DNA from: Planctomycetales bacterium
Lineage (GTDB): Bacteria; Planctomycetota; Planctomycetia; Planctomycetales; Planctomycetaceae
Assembly: GCA_028285345.1 (NCBI GenBank)
Contig: JANQPT010000036.1
Location: 1 to 64,000, forward strand
Direction of reading: 5' to 3'
Length of the DNA stretch: 64,000 nucleotides
The notes beneath the pieces were generated by a model. That model did not search any database and was not told where the DNA came from. It saw nothing but the letters and a program-made list of their open reading frames with translations. Shown in pieces: positions 1 to 9,295 of the stretch. Every line of letters begins with the position of its first letter. Position 1 is the first letter of the stretch. Both the position numbers and the translations under genes were made by a program.

Positions 1-167
1 CAGGGGGTGGCCGCGATTGCGCACCAATCGGGGCAGGCTGTGCCTGCAAGAGGCCGCAATTTCACCGTTCCCTGCGATTGGAGACCGCAGTCTTATTGAC
101 CGTTGAAATTGCAGCCTCTTGCAGGCACAGCCTGCCCCGATTGGTGCGCAATCGCGGCCACCCCCTG
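1..167. repeat. Long near-perfect inverted repeat (64-bp arms)
   Basis: Positions 1-64 and 104-167 are reverse complements with one mismatch, separated by a 39-base spacer. The left arm begins at the window edge, so it may extend further upstream. Transcribed, it would fold into a very long hairpin. No T-tract follows, so it does not look like a simple terminator. The outer sequence (GTGGCCGCGATTGCGC) recurs in a shorter hairpin at 45276-45311, so this is probably one copy of a dispersed palindromic family. From 168 to 435 I see no gene. Confidence 0.85.
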
Positions 168-435
168 GTAGGTTTCACGTAAAACGAGATGCCCGCCGAT
201 AAGGACGCGGCTGATGCTCTGATTCGAAGACACTCGGTATTCTCTGTGACGACCCAATATCCATTACCAATTCATTGCAGATTTCCAGGACCGACTCAAT
301 GTACATAATTGATGCCAAGTGCAAACCAGGGAATGCACCCCATCGCTGCGGCTGGACCGATTTCCGGTTGCCGTACGGCCCCGCGGCTTGGTAAACTCAC
401 ATCAACGATCATTAATCCATTTGCTCTCACCGGCG

Positions 436-1890
436 ATGCATTCTCACAAACCTTCCACACTCGCGCACCCCACGTTCAACCGGCGGGAGGCGCTGCGCGC
501 CGGCGGGATCGGTTTGCTGGGATTGACGATGGCGGACGTTGCAGCCCTGCGCAGCCAAGCGGCCCCGCATCGCCCGCAGCCGCCGGTGAAATCGGTGATC
601 TATATCTTTCTCTCAGGCGGGCTGTCGCAACATGAAAGCTTCGACATGAAGCCCGAGGCGGCGGAGCAGATTCGCGGCGAGTTTCGTCCGATCGATACCG
701 CCACGCCGGGCATTCAAATCTGCGAACACCTGCCGCTGCTCGCGCAGCGCAGTGAGAAGTGGGCGGTCGTCCGTTCGCTGACGCACATGCGTAACGAGCA
801 TTCCGACGGGCACCACATCATGCTCACCGGGCGGAGCGATTTGCCCCGCGGCTTTAATCCGTCGAAACCGATGCCGACAGACCATCCCACGCTTACGTCG
901 ATCGTTGGCGAGATGGTGGCGGGGAAGAATCATCTCCCCTCGTCGGCCGTGATTCCTGAGACTTTCGTGCACGCCAGCGGGCGCGTGATTCCGGGGCAGT
1001 TTGCGGGAATCATGGGAGCGAACCGCGACCCGTGGGTCATCGATGCCGCGACCAAGTGCAAGCAGTACGGAGCCTGTCCCAATTGTTTCGATCACCAGGA
1101 ACGGGACATGCAGCACACGGGCGATCCCGTTTATGAATCGCCCAACCTGCGGCTGCCTGAGCAACTCACCTCTGGCCGTTTGTCGCGCCGCTTGGATCTC
1201 ATGCAGTTGGTCGAAGAACGGCAGCGGCATCTGGACGGCTTTCAGGACGTGGAGTCGATGGACCGCAGCCGCCAGACCGCAATCTCGCTGCTGACGTCCG
1301 GCAAGGTTCGGCAGGCGTTCGACGTGCACGCCGAGTCGGACGAAGTCCAAGACGCCTACGGCAAAAACCGTTTCGGCTGGTCGCTGTTGATGGCCCGCAA
1401 GCTGGTGGAAATCGGCGTCGGCATGGTTCAAGTGAATCTGGGCCGCAACGAGACGTGGGATACGCACGGAAACATCTTCCCGCACCTCAAGCAGCACCTG
1501 TTCCCGCCGACCGACCGCGCGGTCTCGGCGTTGCTGGACGACCTGGACCAGCGCGGACTGTTGGATTCGACATTGATTGTGATGGCGGGTGAATTCGGCC
1601 GCACGCCGAAAGTGTTTCGGTTGCCGCAATTCTACAAACGGCCCGGGCGCGATCACTGGGGCGCCGTGCAATCGGTCTTCTTTGCCGGCGGCGGGGTCCG
1701 GGGCGGGACGGTGATCGGCTCCTCCGACGCCACGGGCGGCTATCCGCAGGATTCTCCGCAGAAACCGGAGAACATGGCGGCCACGATATACGATGCTCTC
1801 GGCATCCCGCACGACGCCGCCTGGTACAACGCCGAAAAACGCCCGCATCACATCTATCACGCCAACCCCATCGAAGGGTTAGTTGGGTAG
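436..1890 (+). CDS. DUF1501 domain-containing protein, Tat-exported
   Basis: 484-residue protein of the DUF1501 family, which belongs to the alkaline-phosphatase/sulfatase-like superfamily and is expanded in planctomycetes. Its substrate is not established. The ATG at 436 is chosen over an upstream in-frame start at 319 because it puts a twin-arginine leader (NRREALRAGG, Arg16-Arg17, then a hydrophobic run) at the N-terminus. Family signatures visible are FLSGGLSQHESFD near residues 57-69, NLGRNETWDTHG in the middle, and VMAGEFGRTPK followed by GRDHWG near the C-terminus. It is monocistronic here: the next gene is on the opposite strand. A close paralogue lies at 24011-25495. Confidence 0.9.
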   Translation: MHSHKPSTLAHPTFNRREALRAGGIGLLGLTMADVAALRSQAAPHRPQPPVKSVIYIFLSGGLSQHESFDMKPEAAEQIRGEFRPIDTATPGIQICEHLPLLAQRSEKWAVVRSLTHMRNEHSDGHHIMLTGRSDLPRGFNPSKPMPTDHPTLTSIVGEMVAGKNHLPSSAVIPETFVHASGRVIPGQFAGIMGANRDPWVIDAATKCKQYGACPNCFDHQERDMQHTGDPVYESPNLRLPEQLTSGRLSRRLDLMQLVEERQRHLDGFQDVESMDRSRQTAISLLTSGKVRQAFDVHAESDEVQDAYGKNRFGWSLLMARKLVEIGVGMVQVNLGRNETWDTHGNIFPHLKQHLFPPTDRAVSALLDDLDQRGLLDSTLIVMAGEFGRTPKVFRLPQFYKRPGRDHWGAVQSVFFAGGGVRGGTVIGSSDATGGYPQDSPQKPENMAATIYDALGIPHDAAWYNAEKRPHHIYHANPIEGLVG

Positions 1891-1927
1891 CCAGTTAATT
1901 AGGCAGTGTGCGGCCTATCTTCAGTCA

Positions 1928-2590
1928 CTACTGCCCGTCTAAATGGAACTCCCGCGTTGCGGTCCGCCGCACTTGTTCCGGGTCGTGGCTGACCCAGACC
2001 ACGCTCCGCTCCGGGTTCGCCTGCTGCCAGTTCAGAATCAGCCGTTCGACGGCCGCCGTCGAATTCGCGTCGAGTGCCGCAGTCGGCTCGTCCAGCAGTA
2101 AAAGTTTCGGGCCGCACTGCAGCGCACGAATCAGGGTCGTGATCTGTTTTTCTCCGCCGGAAAGTCCTGCGACCGTTTTTTCGAGAAATTCCGCATTCCG
2201 CCCGGCCTGCTGGAGCAAATCGCAAACGTACGCCCTGTCGAAAGCCGCGTCACGATTGACAGCCAACTCAAAGACCCGCCGCAGGTTTGCTTCGACAGTC
2301 CCCTCGAAGATCGCCGGCGTTTGATGCAGGTAGACTGCCTCGCGGCGAAAGCTTGGGACGTCGTGGTCTTCGATCGGCGCTCCGTCCCAGCGAATCTCGC
2401 CGGCGTCCAGCGGATCGAGCAATGCCAGCGACCGCAACAACAGCGTTTTTCCGGAGCCGGTCGGTCCGATCACCGCCAGACGCTCGCCGGGCCGGACCTG
2501 CAGTGACAACCCGCGCCACACCCAACGGTCCTCGCCGGGGATTTTGCGGCCGATTTCGCAGGCTTGCAACAGCGGGTCGGTCGAAGTCAT
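1928..2590 (-). CDS. ABC transporter ATP-binding protein (FetA/YbbL-like)
   Basis: 220-residue ABC ATPase that would energise a membrane permease from the cytoplasmic side. Walker A (GPTGSGKT) is at residues 42-49, a Q-loop near 89-90, the signature LSGGEKQ at 143-149, and Walker B (LLLLDEPT) at 163-170, so all catalytic motifs are present. The ATG at 2590 is preferred over the longer open frame from 2749, whose extra N-terminus overlaps the upstream small gene and has no family resemblance. The compact size and sequence style resemble the FetA/YbbL group, but the usual FetB-type permease is not beside it, so the substrate is unknown. It probably forms an operon with the 66-residue gene 40 bases upstream. 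Confidence 0.8.
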   Translation of the reverse strand: MTSTDPLLQACEIGRKIPGEDRWVWRGLSLQVRPGERLAVIGPTGSGKTLLLRSLALLDPLDAGEIRWDGAPIEDHDVPSFRREAVYLHQTPAIFEGTVEANLRRVFELAVNRDAAFDRAYVCDLLQQAGRNAEFLEKTVAGLSGGEKQITTLIRALQCGPKLLLLDEPTAALDANSTAAVERLILNWQQANPERSVVWVSHDPEQVRRTATREFHLDGQ

Positions 2591-2630
2591 CAGTCCCCAG
2601 CAATGCAGGAGCGCCGCACGCCCGTCTTTC

Positions 2631-2831
2631 TCAATCAAATTCGCCGTCGGCCTGCACGGCATCGTCGATCTTGCGGGCGAGCTCGATCGATTCGCGAATC
2701 GCCCGGTCCATCCACTCGTGCTCCGCGCCGTCGGGCACTCGGCCGGCAATCACGTACGCAGCATAAAGCTGCGCCGCGGCGGTCGTCAGCGACTGTTCGG
2801 TCGGTTTTAGTGAGAGATAATGTTTCGCCAT
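2631..2831 (-). CDS. Small conserved hypothetical protein
   Basis: 66-residue acidic, probably cytoplasmic protein with no signal peptide or membrane segment. The composition is helix-friendly (TAAAQLYAAYVIAGR, then IRESIELARKIDDAV). It ends 40 bases before the ABC ATPase and is read in the same direction, which suggests co-transcription. I do not recognise the family. Its coding status rests on good codon use and gene-like spacing. The overlapping frames on both strands look like shadows. Confidence 0.55.
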   Translation of the reverse strand: MAKHYLSLKPTEQSLTTAAAQLYAAYVIAGRVPDGAEHEWMDRAIRESIELARKIDDAVQADGEFD

Positions 2832-2914
2832 GGTGAAAACCCGCCGAGCCTATCGTTCGGAGTAGATGCCCCACGATTTGTCATCATAGCGAGTCACGAC
2901 AACCGACGCACCCG

Positions 2915-4174
2915 TCAACGATCGCGTTCGGGCGAAGTCGGCTGTTCCGCGACTGGTTTCGCCTCAATCCGCCGCAGCACCTCTGCTGCCAGTTTGCGAA
3001 TCTCTTCGTCGTGGTCGTTCAGTCGTTCTTTGAGCGCCGGTACGGCAGACTTCGCTGCGGGGCCAAGCATTGCCAAGTATGCCAGTGCTTTACGTTGGTG
3101 AAAGTTACGGCCGTGCTTGAGCATGCCGAGGCACATTGGGAGGCTCTCTTCACCACCACCCTTCAACCGATCAATTAACTCTTTCTCTTCTTGGCGTATT
3201 TGAGCGAACTGCTCCCTTGCATCCTCGTCGAAATCTCGACTCTGCTTCTCGGAAAGACCGATTGACACGATCAATGATTCAATCTGGCTGGGATCTCTTT
3301 CGATCTGGAGTATGGTTTGTGCAGCTACGCGGCGCAGCCATATGTTTTTGTCCTTCAGACATTGTCTGAGTGTCGGGAGGGCCGCTGTTGCTTCGTTACC
3401 GAACTCAGCCAGCACGCCCATTGCGATGATGCGCATTGTCGTGGATGATTCGTCGGAAGCCGCTTGTGCCAACACCGGCACTTCAATTCTCGTTCGCCCC
3501 GATGACAGCAAACTTCGTGCCAACAAGTCAATCATAAAAGATACAGCATGCCAGTTGTGGCGAGTCGTCATTTGGGTGGCATCCTCTTTCGGCTCATACA
3601 GTTCCTTCAAGTCGAAGTTGCCGAATTGCTCGATTCGCGCTTTCGCCACGAGTTTGAGGAGCTGTGGAGTGACGGGTTTGTCAGGGGGCCAGACGGAGAC
3701 TAATGCTCCGGGCAACGCATAAAGATAGACACCCATCATTTTCTGATTGTAGACCAAGGCGTTTGAATCATCGACCATTGCTAAGGGCCTCGAATTCTCA
3801 ACGACCGACTTCAGTTTCGGGATTGCTGCTTTGGCTTCCGGCCCCGCGACGGACAGCAAGGCTGCGGCTGAGGCGACGACATCTGGATCATCGCGGTCCA
3901 ACAATTTCAGAATTTCCGGGAGCAACGGAGTTGCTTCTCGACGGTAGGCCATTAGCCACTTTCGTGTCTCAGGATCGAATCCGATCGAATCGTCGTATGG
4001 ATAGCCAAACGGCTCACAGAATGCTTCGATTTCGCTTTGCGCAGTTTCACGCGCGGAAGCAGAAGGCCCTGCGAGATCCGCCACCAGTTGCTTCAGCGGC
4101 TTCCGATCAGTTGCCTGTGCTGTTGCAGCCAAGGAGATCAATGCAGGAATGATAAACAGCGTTCGAACTACCAT
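2915..4174 (-). CDS. Secreted HEAT-repeat protein (copy A)
   Basis: 419 residues with an N-terminal signal peptide (TLFIIPALISLAATAQA), so probably exported. The rest consists of helical HEAT-like repeats recognisable by phrases such as TPLLPEILKLLDRDDPDVVASAAALL, AKAAIPKLKSVVE, ATAALPTLRQCLKDKN and AKSAVPALKERLNDHDEEIRKLAAEVLRRI. HEAT solenoids generally serve as binding scaffolds; the partner here is unknown. The downstream neighbour in transcription is the small gene at 2631-2831, about 80 bases away. Copy B lies 34 bases upstream on the same strand, and the two share an almost identical C-terminal coding tract, so this is a tandem duplication. Confidence 0.8.
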   Translation of the reverse strand: MVVRTLFIIPALISLAATAQATDRKPLKQLVADLAGPSASARETAQSEIEAFCEPFGYPYDDSIGFDPETRKWLMAYRREATPLLPEILKLLDRDDPDVVASAAALLSVAGPEAKAAIPKLKSVVENSRPLAMVDDSNALVYNQKMMGVYLYALPGALVSVWPPDKPVTPQLLKLVAKARIEQFGNFDLKELYEPKEDATQMTTRHNWHAVSFMIDLLARSLLSSGRTRIEVPVLAQAASDESSTTMRIIAMGVLAEFGNEATAALPTLRQCLKDKNIWLRRVAAQTILQIERDPSQIESLIVSIGLSEKQSRDFDEDAREQFAQIRQEEKELIDRLKGGGEESLPMCLGMLKHGRNFHQRKALAYLAMLGPAAKSAVPALKERLNDHDEEIRKLAAEVLRRIEAKPVAEQPTSPERDR

Positions 4175-4208
4175 TGAAACACCCTTTTCGTGCTAATGCT
4201 GGTGAAAC

Positions 4209-5390
4209 TCATTTTCGCCCACCCTTCGCTTCTTTGATCCGCCGCAGTGTTTCCGCCACTAATCGGCGAATCTCTTCGTCGGGGTGGCTCAGTCGTTCAT
4301 TGAGCGCCGGTACGGCAGACTTCGCCGCGGGGCCAAGCTTTGCCAAGTATGCCAGTGCTTTACGTTGGTGAAAGTTACGGCCGTGCTTGAGCATGCCGAG
4401 GCAAGCGGTCACTCCGAATTCGACTGATTCTTTCATTGATTCGATGATCGCAACATCGAGCTGGTTTCCTTCCTTAAGAACCTCGCGCGCACCGACTTGA
4501 AGATCAGTCCGCTCCTCTTCGTTCCGGCTTAGCTTTTTCGCCAAGATCGCGATGTTGTCTGGATTTCGTTCGATCAGCACGCTGGCAACGGCGGCACTAA
4601 GGCGGACGAGTTCGTTTGGGTCTTGAAGTTGTTTATACAGCACGGGTAGAGCAGCCTCTGCCTCAGTGCCGAGTCCCGCGAGGACGCCAATTGCCACCAG
4701 CTTGGCCGAAAGGGATGAACTGGTTGACACCACCTGGGCCAATGCGGGTACTTCGACCCGTGTTCGCCCCGCCGCAAGCAGATTTGTCCACAACATTTCT
4801 GCGCAAAAGTTGATGCCAAAGAACGCACCATTGGGGGATTCTGAACCCCTGTTTGGATTCGCGTCTCCCGCTTCCTGCAGCTCTCGGTCCCAAGTCCGTC
4901 GCGCCGGCGACTTCTCAAACGCTGCAATAATCAGCGGTGTGACAGGTTGATTCTCGGGAAGTACCGTCAGCAGCGCCCTGCCGGCGGAGATTGCAATAAT
5001 TCCATCTTCGCGATGATCGGCAAGCAGTTTGTTCAACTTGGGAATCGCCGGCCGGGCATCGCTCCCCATCATGGTCACAACGTGCAAGGCGGAGGCGACG
5101 ACATCAGTCCCCTCGTGATCCATCAACGCCAAGATTTCCGGCAACAGCGGTTTCGCTTCGTCGCGGAGTAACTCCAGTCTTTCCCAGACCTTTGGATGAA
5201 ATCGCACTGGATGCAACGGATGCGATGGCAAGTCTGAACCGAACTCGAGTGCGCGCTGCGCTGTTTGGCGAACTGAGCGAGTCTCGCTGCCCAGGTCCGT
5301 CAACAATTCCTTGAGCGGTCGACGGTCCTCCGCCTTGGAAGGCGATATCAACACGACCAGCAGGGGCAGCACAAGCAGGAATCGCAGCAT
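4209..5390 (-). CDS. Secreted HEAT-repeat protein (copy B)
   Basis: 393 residues, tandem paralogue of the adjacent HEAT-repeat gene. A signal peptide is visible (FLLVLPLLVVLISPSKA), followed by repeats such as AKPLLPEILALMDHEGTDVVASAL, ARPAIPKLNKLL, AEAALPVLYKQLQDPNELVRLSAA and AKSAVPALNERLSHPDEEIRRLVAETLRRI. The N-terminal two thirds have diverged clearly from copy A, while 4302-4403 matches 3032-3133 at 100 of 102 bases. Both genes probably share one transcript starting upstream of 5390. The function is unknown; a periplasmic or envelope scaffold role is an inference from the fold and the leader. Confidence 0.8.
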   Translation of the reverse strand: MLRFLLVLPLLVVLISPSKAEDRRPLKELLTDLGSETRSVRQTAQRALEFGSDLPSHPLHPVRFHPKVWERLELLRDEAKPLLPEILALMDHEGTDVVASALHVVTMMGSDARPAIPKLNKLLADHREDGIIAISAGRALLTVLPENQPVTPLIIAAFEKSPARRTWDRELQEAGDANPNRGSESPNGAFFGINFCAEMLWTNLLAAGRTRVEVPALAQVVSTSSSLSAKLVAIGVLAGLGTEAEAALPVLYKQLQDPNELVRLSAAVASVLIERNPDNIAILAKKLSRNEEERTDLQVGAREVLKEGNQLDVAIIESMKESVEFGVTACLGMLKHGRNFHQRKALAYLAKLGPAAKSAVPALNERLSHPDEEIRRLVAETLRRIKEAKGGRK

Positions 5391-5483
5391 CTCAAATCCT
5401 CCGAGCGAACTGGTGAGCCGGCCGCAAATAACGCAAATTCAGCAGTGAGTCAACGTCGACTCCAGCGGGTGTGGTTTGGGGAA

Positions 5484-5566
5484 CAGAGCCACAAAGATCA
5501 CCGAGAACACGGAGAGGATTGAGGAACAATTCCTCAGTGAACTCTGTGTCCTCTGTGGCTAAGCTC
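5484..5566. repeat. Imperfect palindromic intergenic element
   Basis: The stretch AGAGCCACAAAGATCACCGA is mirrored imperfectly by ACTCTGTGTCCTCTGTGGCT, with TTGAGGAACAATTCCTCA as a tight palindrome at the centre. It lies in the roughly 325-base gap between the HEAT genes and the RraA-like gene, where no coding frame is supported. It resembles the dispersed CACAGAGGACACAGAG-type intergenic elements known from planctomycete genomes, though I cannot count copies here. Confidence 0.55.
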
Positions 5567-5715
5567 TTACCACGTCCGAATTACCGAGTGGCGGCCTGTC
5601 GCCGACTTTCAAATCTATCGCCGAATTGCTCGCTTTCGTACGCAATTCGCATCCGCTATATTCGACCTCTCAACCGATCATAGACCGAAATCGCCCCGAT
5701 CACCGAGGACTTACC

Positions 5716-6441
5716 ATGCCCGAACAAACCTCCCTGCTCGCCGATTTGGCGAAATATGATACGCCCACTGTCTGTAACGTCGTCGAACTGTACGACATCC
5801 GGCCACGCAGCGACGGTTACATGGACGGCTCAATCACCGCCTGTTTTCCGGAGATGCCGCCGATGGTGGGCTATGCGCTCACCTCGACGTTTCGCAGTTA
5901 CGCCCCGCCCCGCGGCGGCGATGTTTACGCCGGTTTGCAGGAGCAGGTCGAGGCGTTTGGCGAGTTGCCAGGGCCTCCGGTGGTCGTGTTTCAAGATCTC
6001 GACGACCTGTGTGCGGCGGCGACGTTTGGCGAAGTGATGTGCACGACCTATCAGGCGTTCGGCGCGGCGGGGTTGATCACGTCGGGGACCGGACGCGATC
6101 TTGACCAGGTTCGCGACATTGGCTTTCCCGCATTTACAAACGGCACGATTTGCGCACATGGTTATTGCCACATGCTGTCGGTCAACGTTCCGGTGACCGT
6201 GGGGGGGATCTGCATTTATCCCGGCGACTTGCTGCACGGCGACTGCAACGGCGTGACGACGATTCCGAATGAAGTCGCCTCGGAGATTCCGCAAGCGTGT
6301 CAGGAGCTGATGGAGGCGGAGGCGATCGTGCTGAACTATCTCAAACAGCCCGATCCCACCGTAGCGGGCATGGTCGAAGCCCGCGACGCCTGCGCCGAGC
6401 AGATCGCCAAGTTGGGCGAGCGGTTGCGGCGCAAGTCGTGA
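5716..6441 (+). CDS. RraA-like family protein (aldolase/demethylmenaquinone methyltransferase-like fold)
   Basis: 241-residue member of the RraA/HMG-aldolase-like superfamily. Members include class II 4-hydroxy-4-methyl-2-oxoglutarate aldolases and RNase E inhibitors. Supporting sequence: the N-terminal [18 protein letters not shown], the central [25 protein letters not shown] (the family's G-x-RD surface) and [19 protein letters not shown] with the late acidic motif. The start at ATG 5716 follows the AGGACTTACC leader; the frame from 5626 is only an in-frame extension. In this setting an aldolase-type role acting on a keto acid is more likely than RNase regulation. The 78-base gap to the downstream MFS gene suggests a shared transcript and perhaps uptake of the substrate. 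Confidence 0.75.
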   Translation: MPEQTSLLADLAKYDTPTVCNVVELYDIRPRSDGYMDGSITACFPEMPPMVGYALTSTFRSYAPPRGGDVYAGLQEQVEAFGELPGPPVVVFQDLDDLCAAATFGEVMCTTYQAFGAAGLITSGTGRDLDQVRDIGFPAFTNGTICAHGYCHMLSVNVPVTVGGICIYPGDLLHGDCNGVTTIPNEVASEIPQACQELMEAEAIVLNYLKQPDPTVAGMVEARDACAEQIAKLGERLRRKS

Positions 6442-6519
6442 TTCCTTCACGTCGGATGTGATGAGCAATATCGGGCTGACGGTACGAACTTCGTCCCAAT
6501 GGAAGGTTGATTTCCCCAC

Positions 6520-7830
6520 ATGAGTGGCGGCATCGAAGATTTCTGGCCTGCGCGTTTGCCGCTGTTTCGCGCGGTGCTGGAGCGCGTGCCGGACAATTGC
6601 CGCCGGGCGCTCTTCTTCGAGACGTTTTACAATTACGGCAGCGGGACGTTCATCGCGCTGTTTTTGCTCACCTTGGGAGCAATCAAAACGGTCGTCGACG
6701 GGCAGGCGATCCACTTAACGCTGCTCGGGGCTCTGTTCGGCGGCAGCAGCATGCTCAGTCCGGTGGTGGGCTATCTGTCGGGACGAATCTCGCCGCGGTG
6801 GCTGATCATCATCCCGAACCTGGTGACTGCCGTGTTGCTGCTGGCGATCGCTCTGCCGATCGCCGGGCCCACCTTTTTCACGTGTGTCGTCGGCTGCGCG
6901 TTTGTGCTGCGTGTGTTTCCCCGCGTGGGCGAGATGAACATGTATCGCGTACTCTATCCGGCGACCCACCGCGGTTTCGCGGTCGGCTGGCTCAAAGCGA
7001 TTGCCGCGATTTCTGCATTACTGATTACGTTGGGTGGAACGTGGTGGTTTGAGAAATTCTCCAGTCAATACTGGGTCGTCTACGCCTATGCGGCGGGGAC
7101 GTTGGTTTTCGCGTCGGTCTGCTATTCGAGAATCCCGATTCCCAGTTCCGGGACCACGCTGGCTGCCCAGACCGATTCTCCCTGGCGGTCGCTCAAGGAA
7201 GGCTGGAAGGTTTTTCTCGCGGATCGTCGCTTCGTCCGCTATCAAATCGGCTTCGCGCTGGCCGGGTTCGCCAACCACATGGGGATGGCGTTCATTCCGG
7301 AGACCTTGAAAAACTCCAACTATGTGGGCGCGACCGACGGACAAGTGTTGGTTGTCACGGCGGTGATGCCCGCGCTGTTGATTATGGCCTCCTCGCCGTT
7401 CTGGGGCCGCTACTTGGACCAAATCGACCCCATGTCCGGCCGCGCGCTGTTTAACGCCATTCAAACGGCCGGGTACGGGTTTTATTGTTTGGGCGGCGTG
7501 TTGGGACATCTCTGGCCGATGGTCGTGGGGACGATCTTTCACTCGATCAGCAACGGCGGCGGCACGATCAACTGGTCGACCGGCAGTTTGTATTTCGCAC
7601 GGCATGAACATGTCTCGCTGTACAACAGCCTGCATGTTGGATTCACCGGGATTCGCGGGATGATCGCGCCGATCTGCGGTTACCTGTTATTCGCCCGCTT
7701 GGAATGGGGGGCTTGGATGTTCGCTGTCGCGGCGGCGCTGTCGCTGACCGGCGGAATCTATATGTACCACCTCGCCCGCAATGACTCCGGATCGGTTGAG
7801 ACAGGCACCGTTGACGTGGCCGAGGCGTAA
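6520..7830 (+). CDS. MFS transporter
   Basis: 436-residue polytopic inner-membrane protein with about 12 hydrophobic segments, for example TFIALFLLTLGAI, LIIIPNLVTAVLLLAIALPIAG, SALLITLGGTWWF, VLVVTAVMPALLIMASSPFWGRYLD and the final MFAVAAALSLTGGIYMYHLA. The internal two-fold layout and the FWGRYLDQ loop after the seventh or eighth helix fit the major facilitator superfamily. The substrate cannot be read from sequence. It follows the RraA-like gene by 78 bases in the same direction, so both may handle one carboxylic acid. That is inference. Confidence 0.8.
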   Translation: MSGGIEDFWPARLPLFRAVLERVPDNCRRALFFETFYNYGSGTFIALFLLTLGAIKTVVDGQAIHLTLLGALFGGSSMLSPVVGYLSGRISPRWLIIIPNLVTAVLLLAIALPIAGPTFFTCVVGCAFVLRVFPRVGEMNMYRVLYPATHRGFAVGWLKAIAAISALLITLGGTWWFEKFSSQYWVVYAYAAGTLVFASVCYSRIPIPSSGTTLAAQTDSPWRSLKEGWKVFLADRRFVRYQIGFALAGFANHMGMAFIPETLKNSNYVGATDGQVLVVTAVMPALLIMASSPFWGRYLDQIDPMSGRALFNAIQTAGYGFYCLGGVLGHLWPMVVGTIFHSISNGGGTINWSTGSLYFARHEHVSLYNSLHVGFTGIRGMIAPICGYLLFARLEWGAWMFAVAAALSLTGGIYMYHLARNDSGSVETGTVDVAEA

Positions 7831-7852
7831 CTGCGGCCGAGGTGAGCACGCA

Positions 7853-9250
7853 CTATCGTTCGTCGGCGCGATGACGCAACAAACGGTCGGTGATGAAGAT
7901 GCCGGCAGCCGCTCCCAGTGCACAGAGCAGCGCATCGGAGGTATCGGGCGTGTGCTCGATGATCAGCACTTGCCCGACTTCGATAATCAGCCCGATACCT
8001 GCGGCGATGAGCAAACATAGAGCCAGTAAGAATGGGCGGCTCGTTGCTGGGGCGGTATCGGGCCGAATGCAGCAGACGAGCAGCCCACCCAGCGGAAGAA
8101 ATAGCAGCGTTTTTCTGAGGATTTCGGTCACCGCTCGATACTCGGAGACCGAGAGCAGGCTCGCGCCGGGGATCTGCAAGATCATCTGGAAACGCCGGCG
8201 AATTAGGTCGCGGTCGTCTGTCACTTCGAACGGAATCCAGAAGTAGGCGACGACGATCAGTGCGTAAAGCAATGTCCACAGCAGCCATTGCCATCGACGC
8301 GATTCTGATGCGGCGGCAGCCGGCGCCTGCTGCGGCGGTGAGAACCGATGTCGCAACCACGCGCCGACCGCCACTCCGGCGGTGCCCACGATGATGTCGG
8401 TGGTGCTGGTGAACCGCGCGAGCACGAACAGTTGCGACAATTCGATCCCGGTCACAATGAAGCCGCCGAGCACAATGCTTTCGGCCAGCGGACGCAACGG
8501 CCGTTCGGCCGGCCTCCCGATCACAGCGGCCAACCCGCCGACCGGGATGAAGATCACCAGATCGATCAGCAAGTTGCCACAGGTGGTCCAATTCCATTGC
8601 AAATTGGAGAACGGAATCAGCTCGACGCGGCCCTTGTCGAACTTGTCATACAGTTCCTCGGGATTGATTGTCAGGTTCAACGGCACTACCGAGTAGAGAA
8701 TCAACCCGACCAAATAGACCTCCAGCAGCCAGTCGACCTGCCGTTTCGGACTGGCGGTGCCTGAATAGCTGCGGAGCCAATTTGTAAATGCCTGCCCCAA
8801 CGTCAGCCAGCCAACGATTCCGATCACCGTGCCAATGGTGTGCGCCACAATGTCGGCCTGCGAGAACACCCGCGCCGGCAGCCAGAGTTGCCCGAATTCG
8901 ATCAGGAAGCTCAACGCGAAGCAGCCGGCCAGGATGACCGGAATTGCCGCGATTGTAGTGATTCGCTTGCCGGAATCCGCCGAACAGGCGGCCAGCAGGC
9001 AAAAACCGATCGGAACGAACAACAACACGTTCGCCGCCCAATCGGAGCGGTCGGCATACTTGAACTCCAAGAGCGGCATCTGTGAGACCATGCCCCACGC
9101 CTCAGCGAACGACAGTGATCGCGTGTTAAACGGGACCCATGATCCGTAAATCGCGATCAGTGCGAAGACGAACGCCGTCGCGGCGTAGTGAGCGCGGCGC
9201 GGGGCTGAATGGGGCGGCGCATGCGGTGCTCCGGATGTCGGCGGGGTCAC
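7853..9250 (-). CDS. Three-fold VanZ-like membrane protein
   Basis: 465 residues, starting at GTG 9250. Single VanZ-family proteins are much shorter (roughly 120-200 residues). Here three VanZ-like units are visible, each with a (W/V)-x-P entry motif, a hydrophobic F-x-P-x-G motif and an IE-x-(G/S)-Q motif, then an Asp exactly 15 residues after the Glu. Unit 1: VPF 39, FVPIG 78-82, IEFGQ 117-121, D133. Unit 2: VVP 188, FIPVG 234-238, IELSQ 269-273, D285. Unit 3: WIPF 338, FLPLG 384-388, IEVGQ 423-427, D439. VanZ itself gives low-level teicoplanin resistance, but the role of most homologues is unknown. The gene is 45 bases downstream of nrdR on the same strand. Confidence 0.8.
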   Translation of the reverse strand: MTPPTSGAPHAPPHSAPRRAHYAATAFVFALIAIYGSWVPFNTRSLSFAEAWGMVSQMPLLEFKYADRSDWAANVLLFVPIGFCLLAACSADSGKRITTIAAIPVILAGCFALSFLIEFGQLWLPARVFSQADIVAHTIGTVIGIVGWLTLGQAFTNWLRSYSGTASPKRQVDWLLEVYLVGLILYSVVPLNLTINPEELYDKFDKGRVELIPFSNLQWNWTTCGNLLIDLVIFIPVGGLAAVIGRPAERPLRPLAESIVLGGFIVTGIELSQLFVLARFTSTTDIIVGTAGVAVGAWLRHRFSPPQQAPAAAASESRRWQWLLWTLLYALIVVAYFWIPFEVTDDRDLIRRRFQMILQIPGASLLSVSEYRAVTEILRKTLLFLPLGGLLVCCIRPDTAPATSRPFLLALCLLIAAGIGLIIEVGQVLIIEHTPDTSDALLCALGAAAGIFITDRLLRHRADER

Positions 9251-9295
9251 AAGCGGTTCCGGTTGTTCGGCAACGAGTCGGCGACGTCTCGCGAA

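Noticed and set aside
613..1860. 415-residue open frame opposite the first DUF1501 gene
   Set aside because: Lies wholly antisense to a clear family gene, and its composition is that of a GC-rich shadow (His/Arg-rich, no domain).
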